NCBI GenBank assembly: GCA_034508935.3
Contig: CM067447.1
Coordinates: 68,651,290-68,715,289, forward strand
Direction: 5' to 3'
Source: Berghia stephanieae
Taxonomy: Eukaryota; Mollusca; Gastropoda; Nudibranchia; Aeolidiidae
Length of the DNA: 64,000 nucleotides
A program made the position numbers and the translations under genes. The stretch's first letter is position 1. The number at the start of each line of letters is the position of its first letter. Shown here piece by piece: positions 1 to 11,905 of this stretch. The notes below the pieces were generated by a model. That model was given only the letters and a program-made list of their open reading frames with translations. It ran no database searches and was not told where the DNA came from.

Positions 1-227
1 TTGATTTTTTAATTTATTTTTTAAATTGTGTTATAATTAGACACAAGTTGTAATGAATTCTATTAACAAATTCAGAACAATCAAACAAAAACAAAATTAA
101 AAAGAAGAAAAATTTCAAAAAGACGCTTAAAAAACTTATAAAATCGTCACATGTACTATCATGCTACAGCTAAAAAGTACACAAATATTTACACTACACC
201 CATTTGCTCCATCCCTTTCCCTTTCGA
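1..227. other. AT-rich sequence, no gene seen
   Basis: Very A+T-rich with short homopolymers. No coding signal or recognisable repeat before the tRNA-like repeat starts. Confidence 0.6.
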
Positions 228-829
228 TCATGGCGAATAGCCAATATTCTCATCACAAACATATAACATAGAAACCTGCCAGGCGGAGTTGTCGTACCAA
301 TAAGGTCGCAGGTTCAAACCCCACCACCGCCGCGAAAAAAATTTTTATTCTCTATTGTCTTCTGGCACTTTTCTACTCACTTCATATCTTGTTGTTACCA
401 ACATAAGTGCCTGCTCCACTCACTTTTCTGAATTAAAAATTCACCCATACACCGGAGCATACTCAATGTCTCAATCGTTTCTATGTTATATGTTTGTGAT
501 GAGAATATTGGCTATTAAGCTTAACTGCTGGTCAAAATTTCTTCGCGATGGTGGCGAACGAATCGGCGATCTCAAGAAGTGGGTGAGAGAGGGATCTAGA
601 AATGACTTTGGGTTTGAAACGAATATTTTAGTGTTCGTGGATAGCTCACACGGTAGAGCCACGCTCTCACCTGCCAGGCGGAGTTGTCGTACCAATAAGG
701 TCGCAGGTTCAAACCCCACCACCGCCGCGAAAAAAATTTTTATTCTCTATTGTCTTCTGGCACTTTTCTACTCACTTCATATCTTGTTGTTACCAACATA
801 AGTGCCTGCTCCACTCACTTTTCTGAATT
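228..829 (+). repeat. tRNA-like 398-bp repeat, about 1.4 units plus inverted fragment
   Basis: This is the same repeat family as the large array at 37.98-41.87 kb. Two successive partial units run on the plus strand (276-664 and 665-829). Each has an RNA polymerase III B-box-like GGTTCAAACCC followed by an A-run and T-run. The second is preceded by an A-box-like TAGCTCACACGG near 641. Positions 228-275 hold a short piece of the same unit in inverted orientation, abutting the plus-strand unit. A head-to-head junction therefore exists here too, as in the big array. The copy differs from the array copies at several sites, so it is an independent and older insertion. No matching flanking direct repeat was found. 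Confidence 0.8.
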
Positions 830-884
830 ATAATTTACTTTGTGCTGTCACTGATGTCCTTCACAGCCGAGAATTAGACTGAGG

Positions 885-985
885 CTTGTCCCATAGGCGA
901 GCTATAGCTCGCCAGTGAGACAATTTTCCGATCCACCAGATGGCGCCACCGGTCTTTGGCAATGGCTCGCCTGTGGGACGGAGTG
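885..985. repeat. Small foldback sequence with perfect palindrome
   Basis: A perfect 18-bp palindrome (GGCGAGCTATAGCTCGCC) lies at 896-913. A wider inverted pair surrounds it: GTCCCATAGGCGAG near 889 and CTCGCCTGTGGGAC near 968. This suits a very small MITE-like foldback, but no target duplication was identified. Confidence 0.45.
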
Positions 986-1837
986 CTCGCCAAATCCATG
1001 ACTAAAATGGCGTCGTGGTCACGTGATGCTTTTTATCGATACCAAAATAGTATTGACATTGGGTTATACTAGATAAAATGGCTTTTTAAGAATATTTGAC
1101 ATCTATATTTGGAGTTAAAATGGAAGAAATAATGGATTTAATAAATTTAGAGTATGGCAGTACCTATGTATCCTCCATGGGTGAACCATCGCTGTAAATA
1201 ATTAAATATATTGACTACTGTCTAGAGTATTATTGGTATCGATGTAAATTTTCCTCAATAGAACAGTAAAGGAAGGTGCCCCATATGTAAACAATAACAT
1301 TTGACGTCAAACGTGACCCAGATTTTTTTATAAATGACCCGAACTATGCTGCAGTTGACCTTTAGTAATGTCATGCGCATCCAACCAACTTTTTGTTTAC
1401 ATGTTGCTAAGGCAGCAAACTGAAGCTGGTCGTGAATAAATTCCAGCTGTTTACTCCGAGCCTGAGATAGCTAGGGAGGCCACGATCATATTATTTATAG
1501 CCCAAATGCTCCTTTTATTTTGTAGGAAAACCATAATCATGGTTCCCCCTCCTCCCGTAAACAAAACCATATCTATGTTCAGGGAAACTAAGATTGTTGC
1601 TTGTTTTTGGTTAAGGTGGACCGTACTTTTTTTTTTTTTTTTTTACAGCGTATCAAATGATCAAAGTCAAAGCATACGGTCAATGCAATGAAGAGAGTAA
1701 ATTCGAATCTATCTCCTATCTCTTCGCTCAGATGACCATTTTGAACAGAAGACTACTACTACGTACTTCTACTATAACTGCACTACCACTACTGTATTAT
1801 AACCACTGATACCACAAAACTAGACTGAACTAACGGA
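986..1837. other. No gene seen
   Basis: Non-coding by inspection. A stretch at 1257-1292 is an imperfect inverted match to 8918-8953 (shared core GTAAAG...GGTGCCCC). This may be a solo end of a DNA element. Confidence 0.5.
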
Positions 1838-2210
1838 CCGTATGGCTCAGCGGTACGGTTTTCGTCTTGTCACAAAAGTCGAGCAATGCCAATGCTAAGT
1901 GTGATCAGTAATAGGATGGATGACTAATCGTGAAAAATTGTGGTCCCCACGTTGTTTCCCTGGCTAAGGCACTTTACCGCTTACCCCACTCGATTGAATG
2001 AGTATCTGGCTACAGAAATGACGGGTAGTGACAGGTTTAGTACACAAGGGTCGCTTAACAGGCTGTATGACAAAGAAATATGGTTCCATACGGCTTGTTG
2101 AAGTGGGGGGGGGGGGGGGGGGGGGATAAATATGAAACATTGTGAAGCGCATTGCTCACGGCTATCTGAATCTGTAGAAATGCGCTGTATAAATATTCAT
2201 ATTTATGTAC
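1838..2210 (+). mobile_element. tRNA-derived SINE
   Basis: The head reads GTATGGCTCAGCGGTACGG, a good RNA polymerase III A-box (TGGCTCAGCGG). The B-box region is degraded. The body carries a poly-G run near 2105-2125. The tail (2141-2207) has the pattern AAGCGC...AAATGCGCTGTATAAAT. That GCGC...GCGC-TATAAA ending also closes the other SINEs in this window and resembles the 3' end of the L2/CR1-like LINE at 23.6 kb. The exact 3' end is uncertain because a microsatellite follows. Confidence 0.65.
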
Positions 2211-2261
2211 TTGGTCCAACTGTTACTATTTCTACTACTAGACCTCTACTACTAATATTAT

Positions 2262-2271
2262 TATTAATAAC

Positions 2272-2302
<31 letters not shown>

Positions 2303-2310
2303 GTTATTAT
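2262..2310. repeat. (AAT)n-type microsatellite
   Basis: An imperfect AAT/ATT trinucleotide run between the SINE and the LINE fragment. Confidence 0.9.
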
Positions 2311-2389
2311 TATTGTTGTTGTCAATATCACCGTTTAATGGTAAAAGTGTTAAAGATACTTGCAAAATGTTGGTGTTGTGTATGTTGTA

Positions 2390-4235
2390 GCAATCGGCCT
2401 CCAGCGACGCAACTCTGTCTACAAGAGACGCACAAGACCGTGGCACTAAACATCCCTGGCATGCATTTAGTCATACAACATGAAAGCAACATTCACGGTA
2501 GCGTTAACTACGTCAAAGTCAAAGACAAATCAATAGTGACATACAACCAGGACATGACAGTAAGTGAGGTGGAAATTCTCAGAATTGAAGGCAGACACTT
2601 CAATGTGATATCTGTCAACAAACCTCCACCAACGCCATTCAAGTGGCCAGTTACATCCACCACTAGTGAGAAACCAATGATTGTGATAGGTGACTTTAAC
2701 AGCCACAGCACCAAATGGGGATACAATGAGAACAACGAAGATGTAGATACTGTTGAGGAATGGGCTGACCAATATAATCTGACACTCTTCTATGACGCAT
2801 GAATCATCCTTTTCAAGCGCTCGCTGGAGAACAGGTTACAACCCAGACCCTGCATTTGTGTCTTCCAGACATGTCAAAAACTGTCGGCAACCCCATACCA
2901 AAATCACAATCCGGACCAATCGCCATTGAGGTAGGATCAGTCATCTCTACGAGAACAAACAAATTACATGAACTGTGTTCGTGGACCTGGCAGCTGCCTA
3001 TGACACAGTAAATCACAGGAAACTGCTCCTAAAGGTTGCAAGGGTAACTCGTAACACAAAAATAGTTGCAATAATAAAATCCCTTATGTCAAACCATCAC
3101 TTTTTTGTGGAAATGGATGGGAAGAAAAGCAGATCACAAAAGAACGGACTCCCTCAAGGATCGGTAATTGCACCTATCCTTTTCAACGTTTATACCAATG
3201 ACCAACCTCAGTTCGAGAACATCCAGGGGTTTCTATATGCTGATGATCTGTGTCTCGCGTCCCAGGCCTCTGATTTCAAGACCATTGAGGAGAGACTAAC
3301 GGATGTCCTGGAGCCACTCTCTGAGCCCACATTTAAAGAACTCACAAAATGCTAACCCAGGAAAAACTCAAGAGTGTGCTTTCCATATAAAGAGCCGCCA
3401 AGTCTAAAGAAAACAGGAAACTGAACATCTCCTGGAATGGGGACATATTGGAGAACAACACATTCCCCGTGTACCTCGGTGTTACCGTAAACCGCACAAT
3501 GTCCTTTTCTCAGAACGCAAAGAAAACAAAAGCAAAGGTGGCCAAAAGAAACAACTTCCTAAGAAAAGAGAAGAAAAACTTACACGGGGAGCAGATCAGA
3601 AAACAGTCAGGACAACCATACTAGCCCTCTGCTATTCAACAGCCGAAAAGGTCTCACCAGTCTGAGTAAGATCCTGCCATGTCAAAATAACACCTGCCGG
3701 ATCATTAGAGTAACTTGAAACCGACTGCAGTTCCAGTCCTCCATCGGCTGGCTGGCATTGCACCTCCCCACATTCGAAGAGCCACTGCTTCCAAAGCCCA
3801 GAAATATAAACAGAAAATGGACCCAAGGCACCCCCAACATGACCACAGCCCAATAAAAAGTAGACTGAAGTCGAGAAAGAGCTTCATGACGGAAGAAAGC
3901 ATCAACCCTGACCATGCAGCTGTATACAGGATTTCCACACAGAGTGGGACAATCATGCAAATGAAGCTGTTGGAGATCCGAGAGAAGAACTGTCCTACGG
4001 AACCGAGCTCCCCAGGAATGAATTGGTAACACTGAACACAGCACGGGCAAAACTTGTGAGAACAACTGGTGGCATGAAAAAGTGGGGGCTGGCTGAGACT
4101 AGCTTGTGTACATGTGAATGCCCAGAGCAGACATCCTTAGAGAATGCCAGGATGGGCTCAGCTGCACTGACCATGACCTAAGAGTCTGCTCCCCAATGCT
4201 GTGGAGTGAGTTTGGTGTTGGTGCGACAAGCTATG
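2390..4235 (+). mobile_element. Broken Jockey-like LINE (endonuclease + reverse transcriptase)
   Basis: An apurinic-type endonuclease domain is recognisable from about 2395. It has QETHK, then VIGDFNSHSTKWGY, and continues after a frame change at about 2802 with RWRTGYNPD. The C-terminal part of the endonuclease and the N-terminal part of the reverse transcriptase are missing (deletion around 2930-2965). RT motifs resume with FVDLAAAYDTVNH, then GLPQGSVIAPILFN and the catalytic FLYADDLCL (about 3240). A YLGVTVNRTMSF thumb motif follows in another frame near 3475. Several frameshifts and stops show a dead copy. The 3' end is probably near the TGATGATGATG run at about 4235. RT motifs resemble the minus-strand LINE at 44.6-46.4 kb, so they are probably of the same clade. 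Confidence 0.85.
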
Positions 4236-7200
4236 ATGATGATGACTTGCAAAATTAATAAGTCTTACACCTGGCAACATATAAAAAAAAAGTAAGATGA
4301 CAAAGATTAAGATTAGAATGTTAGGATGATGATCTTTTTAATATCAAAGTACTTTTGTAACCCGGCATTGCTAACTTTCATGTGTAACCCAGAATGAAAA
4401 GTTATTACAAAAGACGAATGCAAGATATTTAGATAAATTGCTAGTCTATCATTGTGGTAGACGTAAATGTATTAAACTTACATATCCAATAACCTGTAGG
4501 TTAACAGAGAAGGAAGGGCGCACAAGTTCATTGTAATTTGAAATTGAGGAGTTGGAGTTGGAACAAAGTTGATTTGCATTGAGTCAGAATTCAATCAAGT
4601 CTTAGATTGAAGAAAAAAGCCCAAAGAATCTTTCTTTAAAACAAGAAACAAAAAAAAACAACCCAAAAAACCTACAGCGTGCACCAGAATGAATAAAACA
4701 GGACAGTCTTTAAACTGCATCAATGCAAATCACATCTTGCATATACAAGACCTCTAGTGCTATTGTGAGGACTGGTTCTCAGTCTCACCCGTCCTGCCGT
4801 ATCTGAGGGCCATAACACAACTTGTGAAATCGAAATAAATTAAAAGCAGATTATAAATTTATATCACTTTTATTGTCATTTCATTCATATTCATGTTATT
4901 CAAACTGAAAATCATTTTTAAAAATATAGATAAGATGTTTCTCCATTATAAAGGTATGCTTGTATTCTCATCCTGTGAAAGAGAAAGAAAAAAAATAAAG
5001 AAAATTGATAATTATTACTGAAACTGTGTAGTTCCATTTTTTTAAATCTGTGATTTAAGAGCCTTAGCAAAAGCTTTGATTAAGAAAGGTTCTGATATGC
5101 AACATCACATGGTCCCATCTATCAAATTCTACTACCATTACAAATCAGCTACATAAATAGATTCATCAGTACTCTTATCTTGTTGATAAATTAAATTATA
5201 AATATAGAAAAGGATATAATAAACTTTTAAAAATAATTAGAAAGTTAAATGGTAGACAAGATAAAGAGATATTTGCCTATTTCTTTTTAAATTTCTTATT
5301 CATAACCAAGGAAGCAGGTTTCTTTTGCTATATTCTTCTTGACTTCCCTATGTAAATGTTTCTTTCGAGTGTATAACAAGCTCACAGGGCATTTGTATAA
5401 AGAAACAGGAGCCAATACCATTAAAATGGAGATACCACTGCCAAAAATTACAACGGGATAGAAATGCATTGGTTTTAACGTGTATTAGACGCTGTCATTA
5501 GAAAAAAGTTTTTTAAAATCTTTACAAACTACAGTAAGCTGCTTTTAAAATTAAGAAACGCTCGAAAGCAAAATATGGTCCTGTTCTCTCAATCACCGCT
5601 CTCTAGTCTCTAGATTATACTTGGTAGGTCAATAAAGCTGAGAGGTTTTATGAAGAATATAGAATAAAAACATTAATTCCATTAAAAAAACATAGAAGGG
5701 TCCATAATGATATATGAGGAACTCTATAAGATACAGTAACAAATGAAAGCCATTTTGATAATCTTGAAGGATATGACTCAATGATGATGATGATGATAAT
5801 AATAATAATAATGATACTTCTTCCTGAATATGAATTGTTTAATTCCCATGGTATAGGCAGGCCAATGCTTCCAGAACAATTAAAGGAATGCAGAGACTCA
5901 TTCTTGTTGTAATGTTATTTAGATCTGAAAAAAAAATGATAAGCATGGCATCCTAAACCATTTTCCCATGGTCCCATAAAAAGCAATATCATCTCACACA
6001 AAATCATAAAGTAAAATTCATATGGACCAACCAATGAATAAAAGTTATAATTATCTTATTTTATCAATTATTATCATTGGATTTATTTAACTTTATATTT
6101 ATTATTATTAATTAAATGCCAATTTGAAATTAAGATAGCAATGTTTGAATGAATAACTGGATCTAACTCTACAAGTAAAATGTAAATGTGCAACTTATTC
6201 AGAGTTCATCAAGCACTTGTTACAGTCTGTTGCTTCATGTTACAGGAAAAACTCCAGTTCCATGAGCCTTATGACTCTAAAGGACCAATTATTTCAAAGT
6301 AAGATGAAATACCATTTATTGTTTAAAGAAAGTTATCAAGCACTATTTAAGGTCTGTTGCTTCATGTTACAGAAACAGGAATAACTCCAGTTCCATGAGC
6401 CTTATTACTCTAAAGAACCACTTATTTCAATGTAAGAAGAAATACCATTCAATGTTGAATATATAGACATGACCTATTTCTTAATGGTTTGCTTATATTC
6501 AATAAAAACATTAGAAAACATAATGGACCTGGAACTCAGATACCACTAGGTTGTTAAAACTAAAACCGTTGGGTCAGGTCTAATTTTATCAGAGATTTAT
6601 GATCATGAAGGCAAGATTACATAACCAATGTCGATTAGCTTTTAAAAAATGGGCTTTTATTTACCTTCTGGTGAACTCATTTGATCAGTATTTCCTGTAT
6701 TTAACTTTTTGATCACATAAGAAAAGTCTAATAAACATTGAATATTTTTTAATGCCTCTAGATTTCACTTTAAAGTCAAATAAAATATCTGATCACAAAT
6801 AAAATTTTTGATAATTCGATCAATAGAGAGAGCTTTTCAAAATTGTTGGCTTATCATTCCTCAGGCAAAATTTAGATAAGACATCATTTCACATATCATG
6901 GTGTTTCCTATGAATTACAAAATCCTAAAAAGCTTCTTCTTCATAAAAAAACGTATGAAATAAAATTAGGTAATCTAAAGTAATCAGAGAGGTTTAGTTT
7001 TCATTTCAATCCAAGGTAAATCCGTAAAGAGTTGTGGGACCAGGCCCCTCTTGATCATTACCCCCAAAATAGATTGAACTAACAGGGATGTGTATAAGTA
7101 TAAAACTGTAACAAAACCCCACGACCCCCCACAACACTCATACAAAAACTTAAACACAGTTTTTTTCATTTTCATTTCTCTTGAGCCAAGGGAAACTCGT

Positions 7201-9375
7201 TGCTCATTTTAGCTGCACAGATTCATTCAATCGCTCCCCCCCCCCCCCCCCTTTTTTTTTTTTAAATCTTTTTTTTTTTTTTGAGCGAGTCTATTCTTTT
7301 ATCCTTTTTTGTTTGGCCTTGTTCCGTTTCTGAGCATGAATTTCTTAAAATTGTTTTTATTTTTTTTTTTAATAAAAAAATATTGTTTGTTTTTTTTTCC
7401 TCTATCGGTCTGGGAATAACCAATTTTCGTTATTGGCAGACCCTGTCTGGGAATAATCATAGCGACGACGAAAATATCAGACCGCACTCCCTGCATTTTA
7501 CAATAAAATATGTTTTCTTTCACACAGCTACCGACCAAATAAGGCGAATAGGCTTGGAAGATCCAAAACGTCATACATGTAGTTTGACACCTGCCAAATA
7601 TCAAAGATGCGATAAGGGGTTGAGTGGGACATTTTCTTTTCCCAGACATTCTCATTTTTTCACCCCTTCCTCCCTCTCTGCCATTCCTTATCCCATCGAC
7701 TCTCAGCAAAAACAATAACAACAAGTCTTATGTGGCAAAAACGGCTACCAACTTAAATCCCTCAAACAACACAAGATATTGAAAATCGGTGGCAGAGACC
7801 CTTTGTCTTGTTCCTTTTCCAGTTCCAGTCCAGATAATGAGAGAATGAAGACTGTTTCGAAATCTATTATTATTATCAGGTCAGGAAAGAGCGAGAGTCA
7901 ATAAAATATGACAAGCGGTGAAAGCTACGCGCCACGAAAGATGAGGATTTAAAAAACAACTTTTGTTGAGATTTCAACTACTGAGGAGGGGGGTGTCTGC
8001 TTTTTTTTTTTTTGTTCCTTTCTGTTTTGTTTTTCGGTCAAGTTATGACTGACGCTGACACTGACACACGTTCTAGACTGTAAACGTTACCCATAAAATG
8101 TCATAAATTACGAAAAGTGTGTTCTCTCACAGAGTAGTATTCGAATCACTCACTGAATGAGCATGAAGCAGACATGAGTGAAGGAAACGTAAACTCTGTA
8201 AGTGAGAATCGGCGAGTGAAGCTGTACTGTAACTGTAACTGTAATGACTGACAGCAGTCAAATTGCGAAGTGAAATGAAAACAAATAAGCAAAGCATTCT
8301 AAAATTATGCCGGTGAGACATCCAAAGTTAAATACCCGAACGCTATTATGGATTAACATTGAACTAAATCGTTTCCTGCTCTCAAAACCAATCGATACAA
8401 ATTACAAACTCAAACACTGAAATTGGCATCTTACCTTTGCATGAGTTGGACTGCCATTCTTTTCTGGTGATTAGGAACTTTAGCAGCCGGACAACGTTGC
8501 GCACAAAACAGGTCTCCCGTTTTTGTCGTTCAAATTGTAGATAATACTCAGTCAGTTAAAAACAAATACGTACAAATAAAATAGTTATTTATTTAAATTC
8601 TTTGTATATGGCTAAATTATTCCGAAAACCAGATTTCAAATAGTTCTTGTTTTGTTCACACAAGCGCATTGATTTTGGAGAATGAGATTGACCGTGGTCT
8701 AAAAATAGACCGACAGTAATTTTTGATAAATTTTACGATTTGTTTAATAAAAAATCAATATTTAGATATTATTTGACGCGTGATCTAGTATTTATGAATA
8801 TGTGTTTCTTTTGCCACATAACAGCCAAATTTTAAAGGTTATTTTTTTCTATAATTTACATTGGAACGTGAGCTGTCAAGACAGGAACATGTGGTTTGCC
8901 ACGTGCTTCTCGACCTTTGTTTACGTTTGGGGCACCTAACTTTACTGCTCTATACCCGCCAAAACTAAACAAGAGAAAGGAGTGGAGTTGCCTCGATAAT
9001 AGGTAGCTAGAGTAGGTAAAGCAAAACTGAAACGTGAAAGGAACATGGTCAATGGCATCAAGATGAAGAGTAAGTTTAAGCTGACCGTAAAATAATTAAG
9101 TCGGAGGACTTTTCATCCTCCTTAGTCTTAGCGTATTCAAATCTGTTACCTCCACCCAAGGAACGATGCTTTTTTCCTTTTTTCTATATTGGAGTTTGAG
9201 GATGTTAGCGTAAAAAACAAACAAAACAAAAAGAAAACCGCGTCTATCTTCTTGACTCTTAGCACATCATCACTCTTCTCCACTTGTACTGGAACTAAAT
9301 CTACACATGAAAAGGGAGATCTTATTAGCGGTTATGGCTATAGACTTTCATATGTCCACCAATAAATATTAGGTG
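4236..9375. other. Long AT-rich intergenic stretch, no supported gene
   Basis: No convincing exon, RNA gene or complete element was found in these 5 kb. Visible items are homopolymer tracts (C-run and T-runs at 7235-7290), a short ATG/AAT microsatellite near 5775-5815, and the tandem duplication listed separately. A possible short first exon (ATG at 9044 followed by a GTAAGT at 9069) cannot be linked to anything. Confidence 0.5.
6208..6458. repeat. Two-copy tandem duplication, 127-bp period
   Basis: Copies run 6208-6334 and 6335-6458. Both start ATCAAGCAC and share CTGTTGCTTCATGTTACAG and CTCCAGTTCCATGAGCC. They differ at scattered positions and by a small indel, so the duplication is not recent. 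Confidence 0.85.
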
Positions 9376-10120
9376 GCGTTTTTATACACCTCCGTTGGAG
9401 GTGTACAAAAACGCACAGTTTTTATACACCTCCATTGGAGGTGTACAAAAACGCACCATTTTTATGCACTTTCATTGGCGGTGATGGTAAAGTTGTTGCT
9501 GCATACGTCCATGAGGTTTAAATAGTTTTAGATTGTAGTTTAGCACGCTGCTTAGTGATTACCGATGTACAATGATAATAAATTAAAGAATTATAACAAT
9601 AATTTAAAAAATCAAAAGTAAAAAGAAGCATGGCACACAAATACTGATCTCAAATAAATAAATAATTTTAGAAAATTAAAATCAAAGTTTTTTAAAAACA
9701 TGATAAAAAGTTTTTGAAAAAAAAAGAAAGAAAAAAAAAGCAAACAAAAACAAAGTAAATAAAAAAAAAAAGTCAACATTGGGAATCGAACCCGGTACTT
9801 TCAAGGTTGGAGTCTGACAGCTGGTCCACTGCGCTACGGAGCCACCTGACTGTTCATCACATTTAATGTCTTTCTAAAACATTATTTTACCTTCAATGCA
9901 ACTTCTATTTTCTGGTTTTATATTTCGATTTTTTAAATTATTAATATTTTTATATAAATTTATTAACAAAGACATCCTATAGATGTCGCAATATAACTTT
10001 CGCCATGTCCAAATGAAGAAACACAATATCGCTAATGAAATTGGGTGGAATGCGCATGCGTGACGGAGGTGTATAAAAACGGTCCGTTAAGATACACCGT
10101 CAACGGAGGTGCATAAAAAC
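9376..10120. mobile_element. Non-autonomous DNA element with palindromic ends
   Basis: The left end holds two hairpins in tandem, at 9376-9414 and about 9418-9456. Each is GTTTTTATACACCTCC followed by its reverse complement. The right end (10062-10120) has two copies of CGGAGGTGYATAAAAAC in the opposite arrangement. The element is about 745 bp with no coding capacity. It resembles MITE-class elements whose ends are themselves foldbacks. A tRNA-like segment (9775-9843) lies inside. The flanking duplication was not determined. Confidence 0.7.
9775..9843 (-). repeat. tRNA-like sequence (SINE head) inside the TIR element
   Basis: Read on the minus strand it starts TGGCTCCGTAGCGCAGTGG (A-box) and contains a strong B-box, GGGTTCGATTCCC, at normal tRNA spacing. 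A T-run follows. It may be a decayed tRNA gene or the head of a tRNA-derived SINE. No anticodon arm could be assigned with confidence. Confidence 0.6.
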
Positions 10121-10861
10121 ACTACGTAAATATTAACTAAAGTTTCATAGAGAGAGAGGCTTGGAGTTGAGTCTGAGTAGGAGAGGAGACTAGGAGGCGG
10201 AGGGAGATCAAAATCTTGGTCCCTGGCCAATTTTGGCTTCCTAACCTAACGACAATGTAAAACCGTATTTTCGTTTATGGAACTGTTTCTCTTTATGTTG
10301 AAGAGGCGAGTTTGATTTTTTTGAAAATTCTATTTATTACTTGTTTGGTTTTGCTGCGATTCAAGTAAGTTCAAATTCATATTCTTTCTTTTTTTTAAAA
10401 ACTGGCTTAGGCTTAGCAATGGCAATAATAATACCACCCTGCCCCTCCCCCTCCTCCAGAAAGGTAAATGAAAATGTAAGCGAATTTTTGAAATTAAGAG
10501 AAAATTGAAGAACAAAAGAATGAAAACTAAAAAGGGGAGTCCTTCAGAAAGCTCCTAGTGCCAAGGGAAACAACTCAAATATTCCCTCGATTAAGCCTAA
10601 GAATAAATATAACTATAACCTAGTACCTTTAACTAACCCTAATACTAGGAAAAACAAACACCCAAGCACCTTTACTAAAACTAATCCTAATAGAAAAAAC
10701 ATCTGATCTCGACCTAAACCTAATATTATTATTATTAGTTTTGCATGTTTTTTTCTGCTAATTTGCAAATGACATTTACAATAACAAAAAAAAAAATTGA
10801 CATTCAGTTCTTTTTGTGGATTCTTTTTTTCTATTTCTTCTTAATAACATAATTTGTATTA
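10121..10861. other. No gene seen
   Basis: AT-rich, with repeated CCTAA/CTAAC-type motifs at 10580-10730 and no open frame of interest. Confidence 0.5.
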
Positions 10862-10960
10862 GATATCTCCACAGGTCAGATGGATCTGTAGTGCAGTGAG
10901 TAGTGTTGAAGTTGTTTGACCCTGAACTGGAAGGTCCCGGGTTCAAATCACTCGATTCAA
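10862..10960 (+). repeat. tRNA-like sequence (SINE head candidate)
   Basis: A-box-like TGTAGTGCAGTGAGTAG is followed about 50 nt later by a B-box GGGTTCAAATCAC. Spacing suits a tRNA-derived promoter, but acceptor pairing is poor and no SINE tail was recognised. Confidence 0.5.
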
Positions 10961-11905
10961 CGGGTGATTGAATTACCCTTAATTTAAGGAAGGTTTGCAA
11001 GTTACTATTAGTATATGAATCTGTAAAAATAGTTTTATAATTTTTAGATTGGCCAGTAATTCTGTGCTCGTTGACAAAAATATGGGCTGTACAGAAAAAA
11101 ATTTGAACCCTGCTTTTATATGTGTGACCTACACATTGGGCAGGCATGACAATTTGAATGATGAGTTTTGACTGGAATGCATTTTTTATTTAGTGATTTT
11201 GTATTCTGGCACTGTGCTATTTATCTTTGTTTTGGTGGTCTAACTGGATTTTACGTCATGTATTCATGTTTTAACTGTCTGTTATTGGCTAAAGGAGGGT
11301 TTTGAACTCGAATGTCCCTTGTTTAGTGTTTTGCTCTTTTTACATTTTATGTAGGCATCCTGCATATATATTGTATATGTTATAACATTCAGTTTTGAAC
11401 ATTACTATTAATGTTGATTAATCTAAATTTCAGATGGCATTCCAGTATCTGTAGTGGTGTTCGTGTTCAGCCTGGCAGCACCAAAGATGGGCAACTTAAA
11501 GGTTAAAGGGTCAGGGCCATGATTCAGCTTTAACTATAAAATCATTTCCTGGACATGATATTTGAGTGAGTAGAAATCCCATTAACATAACCTGACCCCA
11601 AAAAATGTGACCAATCTCAATGAAGCAGTATTATTTCGGGGTGACGCTTCAGAAGTTAATATTATAAGATCATTAAAATCTTGCATTTATTATTAAAATT
11701 TTTAATTTTCTATTGCTGTTGCACGAGCTTGAGGTGCATGCACTGGGACTGAGTTTGAAGTTGCAGGTATTAAAGAGTATTACTATTACACTCTTCTCAA
11801 TGGTTTCATCTGTTAGTATTTTTATTTATTTATTTTTTTTTACAATAATTGGTTCTCAAAGTTGACAAATCCTCATTTTTATTTTTATATTATTGTTACT
11901 CTCAG
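10961..11905. other. Region upstream of the hAT-like exon
   Basis: No clear exon. It may hold decayed upstream exons of the transposase. A possible acceptor (AAATTTCAG) near 11430 opens no long frame. Confidence 0.4.

Noticed and set aside
8127-8321. 64-residue minus-strand frame with a hydrophobic start
   Set aside because: No splice partners, no family signature, and composition expected from the repeated TGTAACTG sequence beneath it.
9044-9069. Possible first coding exon (ATG GTC AAT ... with GTAAGT)
   Set aside because: Too short and with no phase-compatible partner exon recognised downstream.
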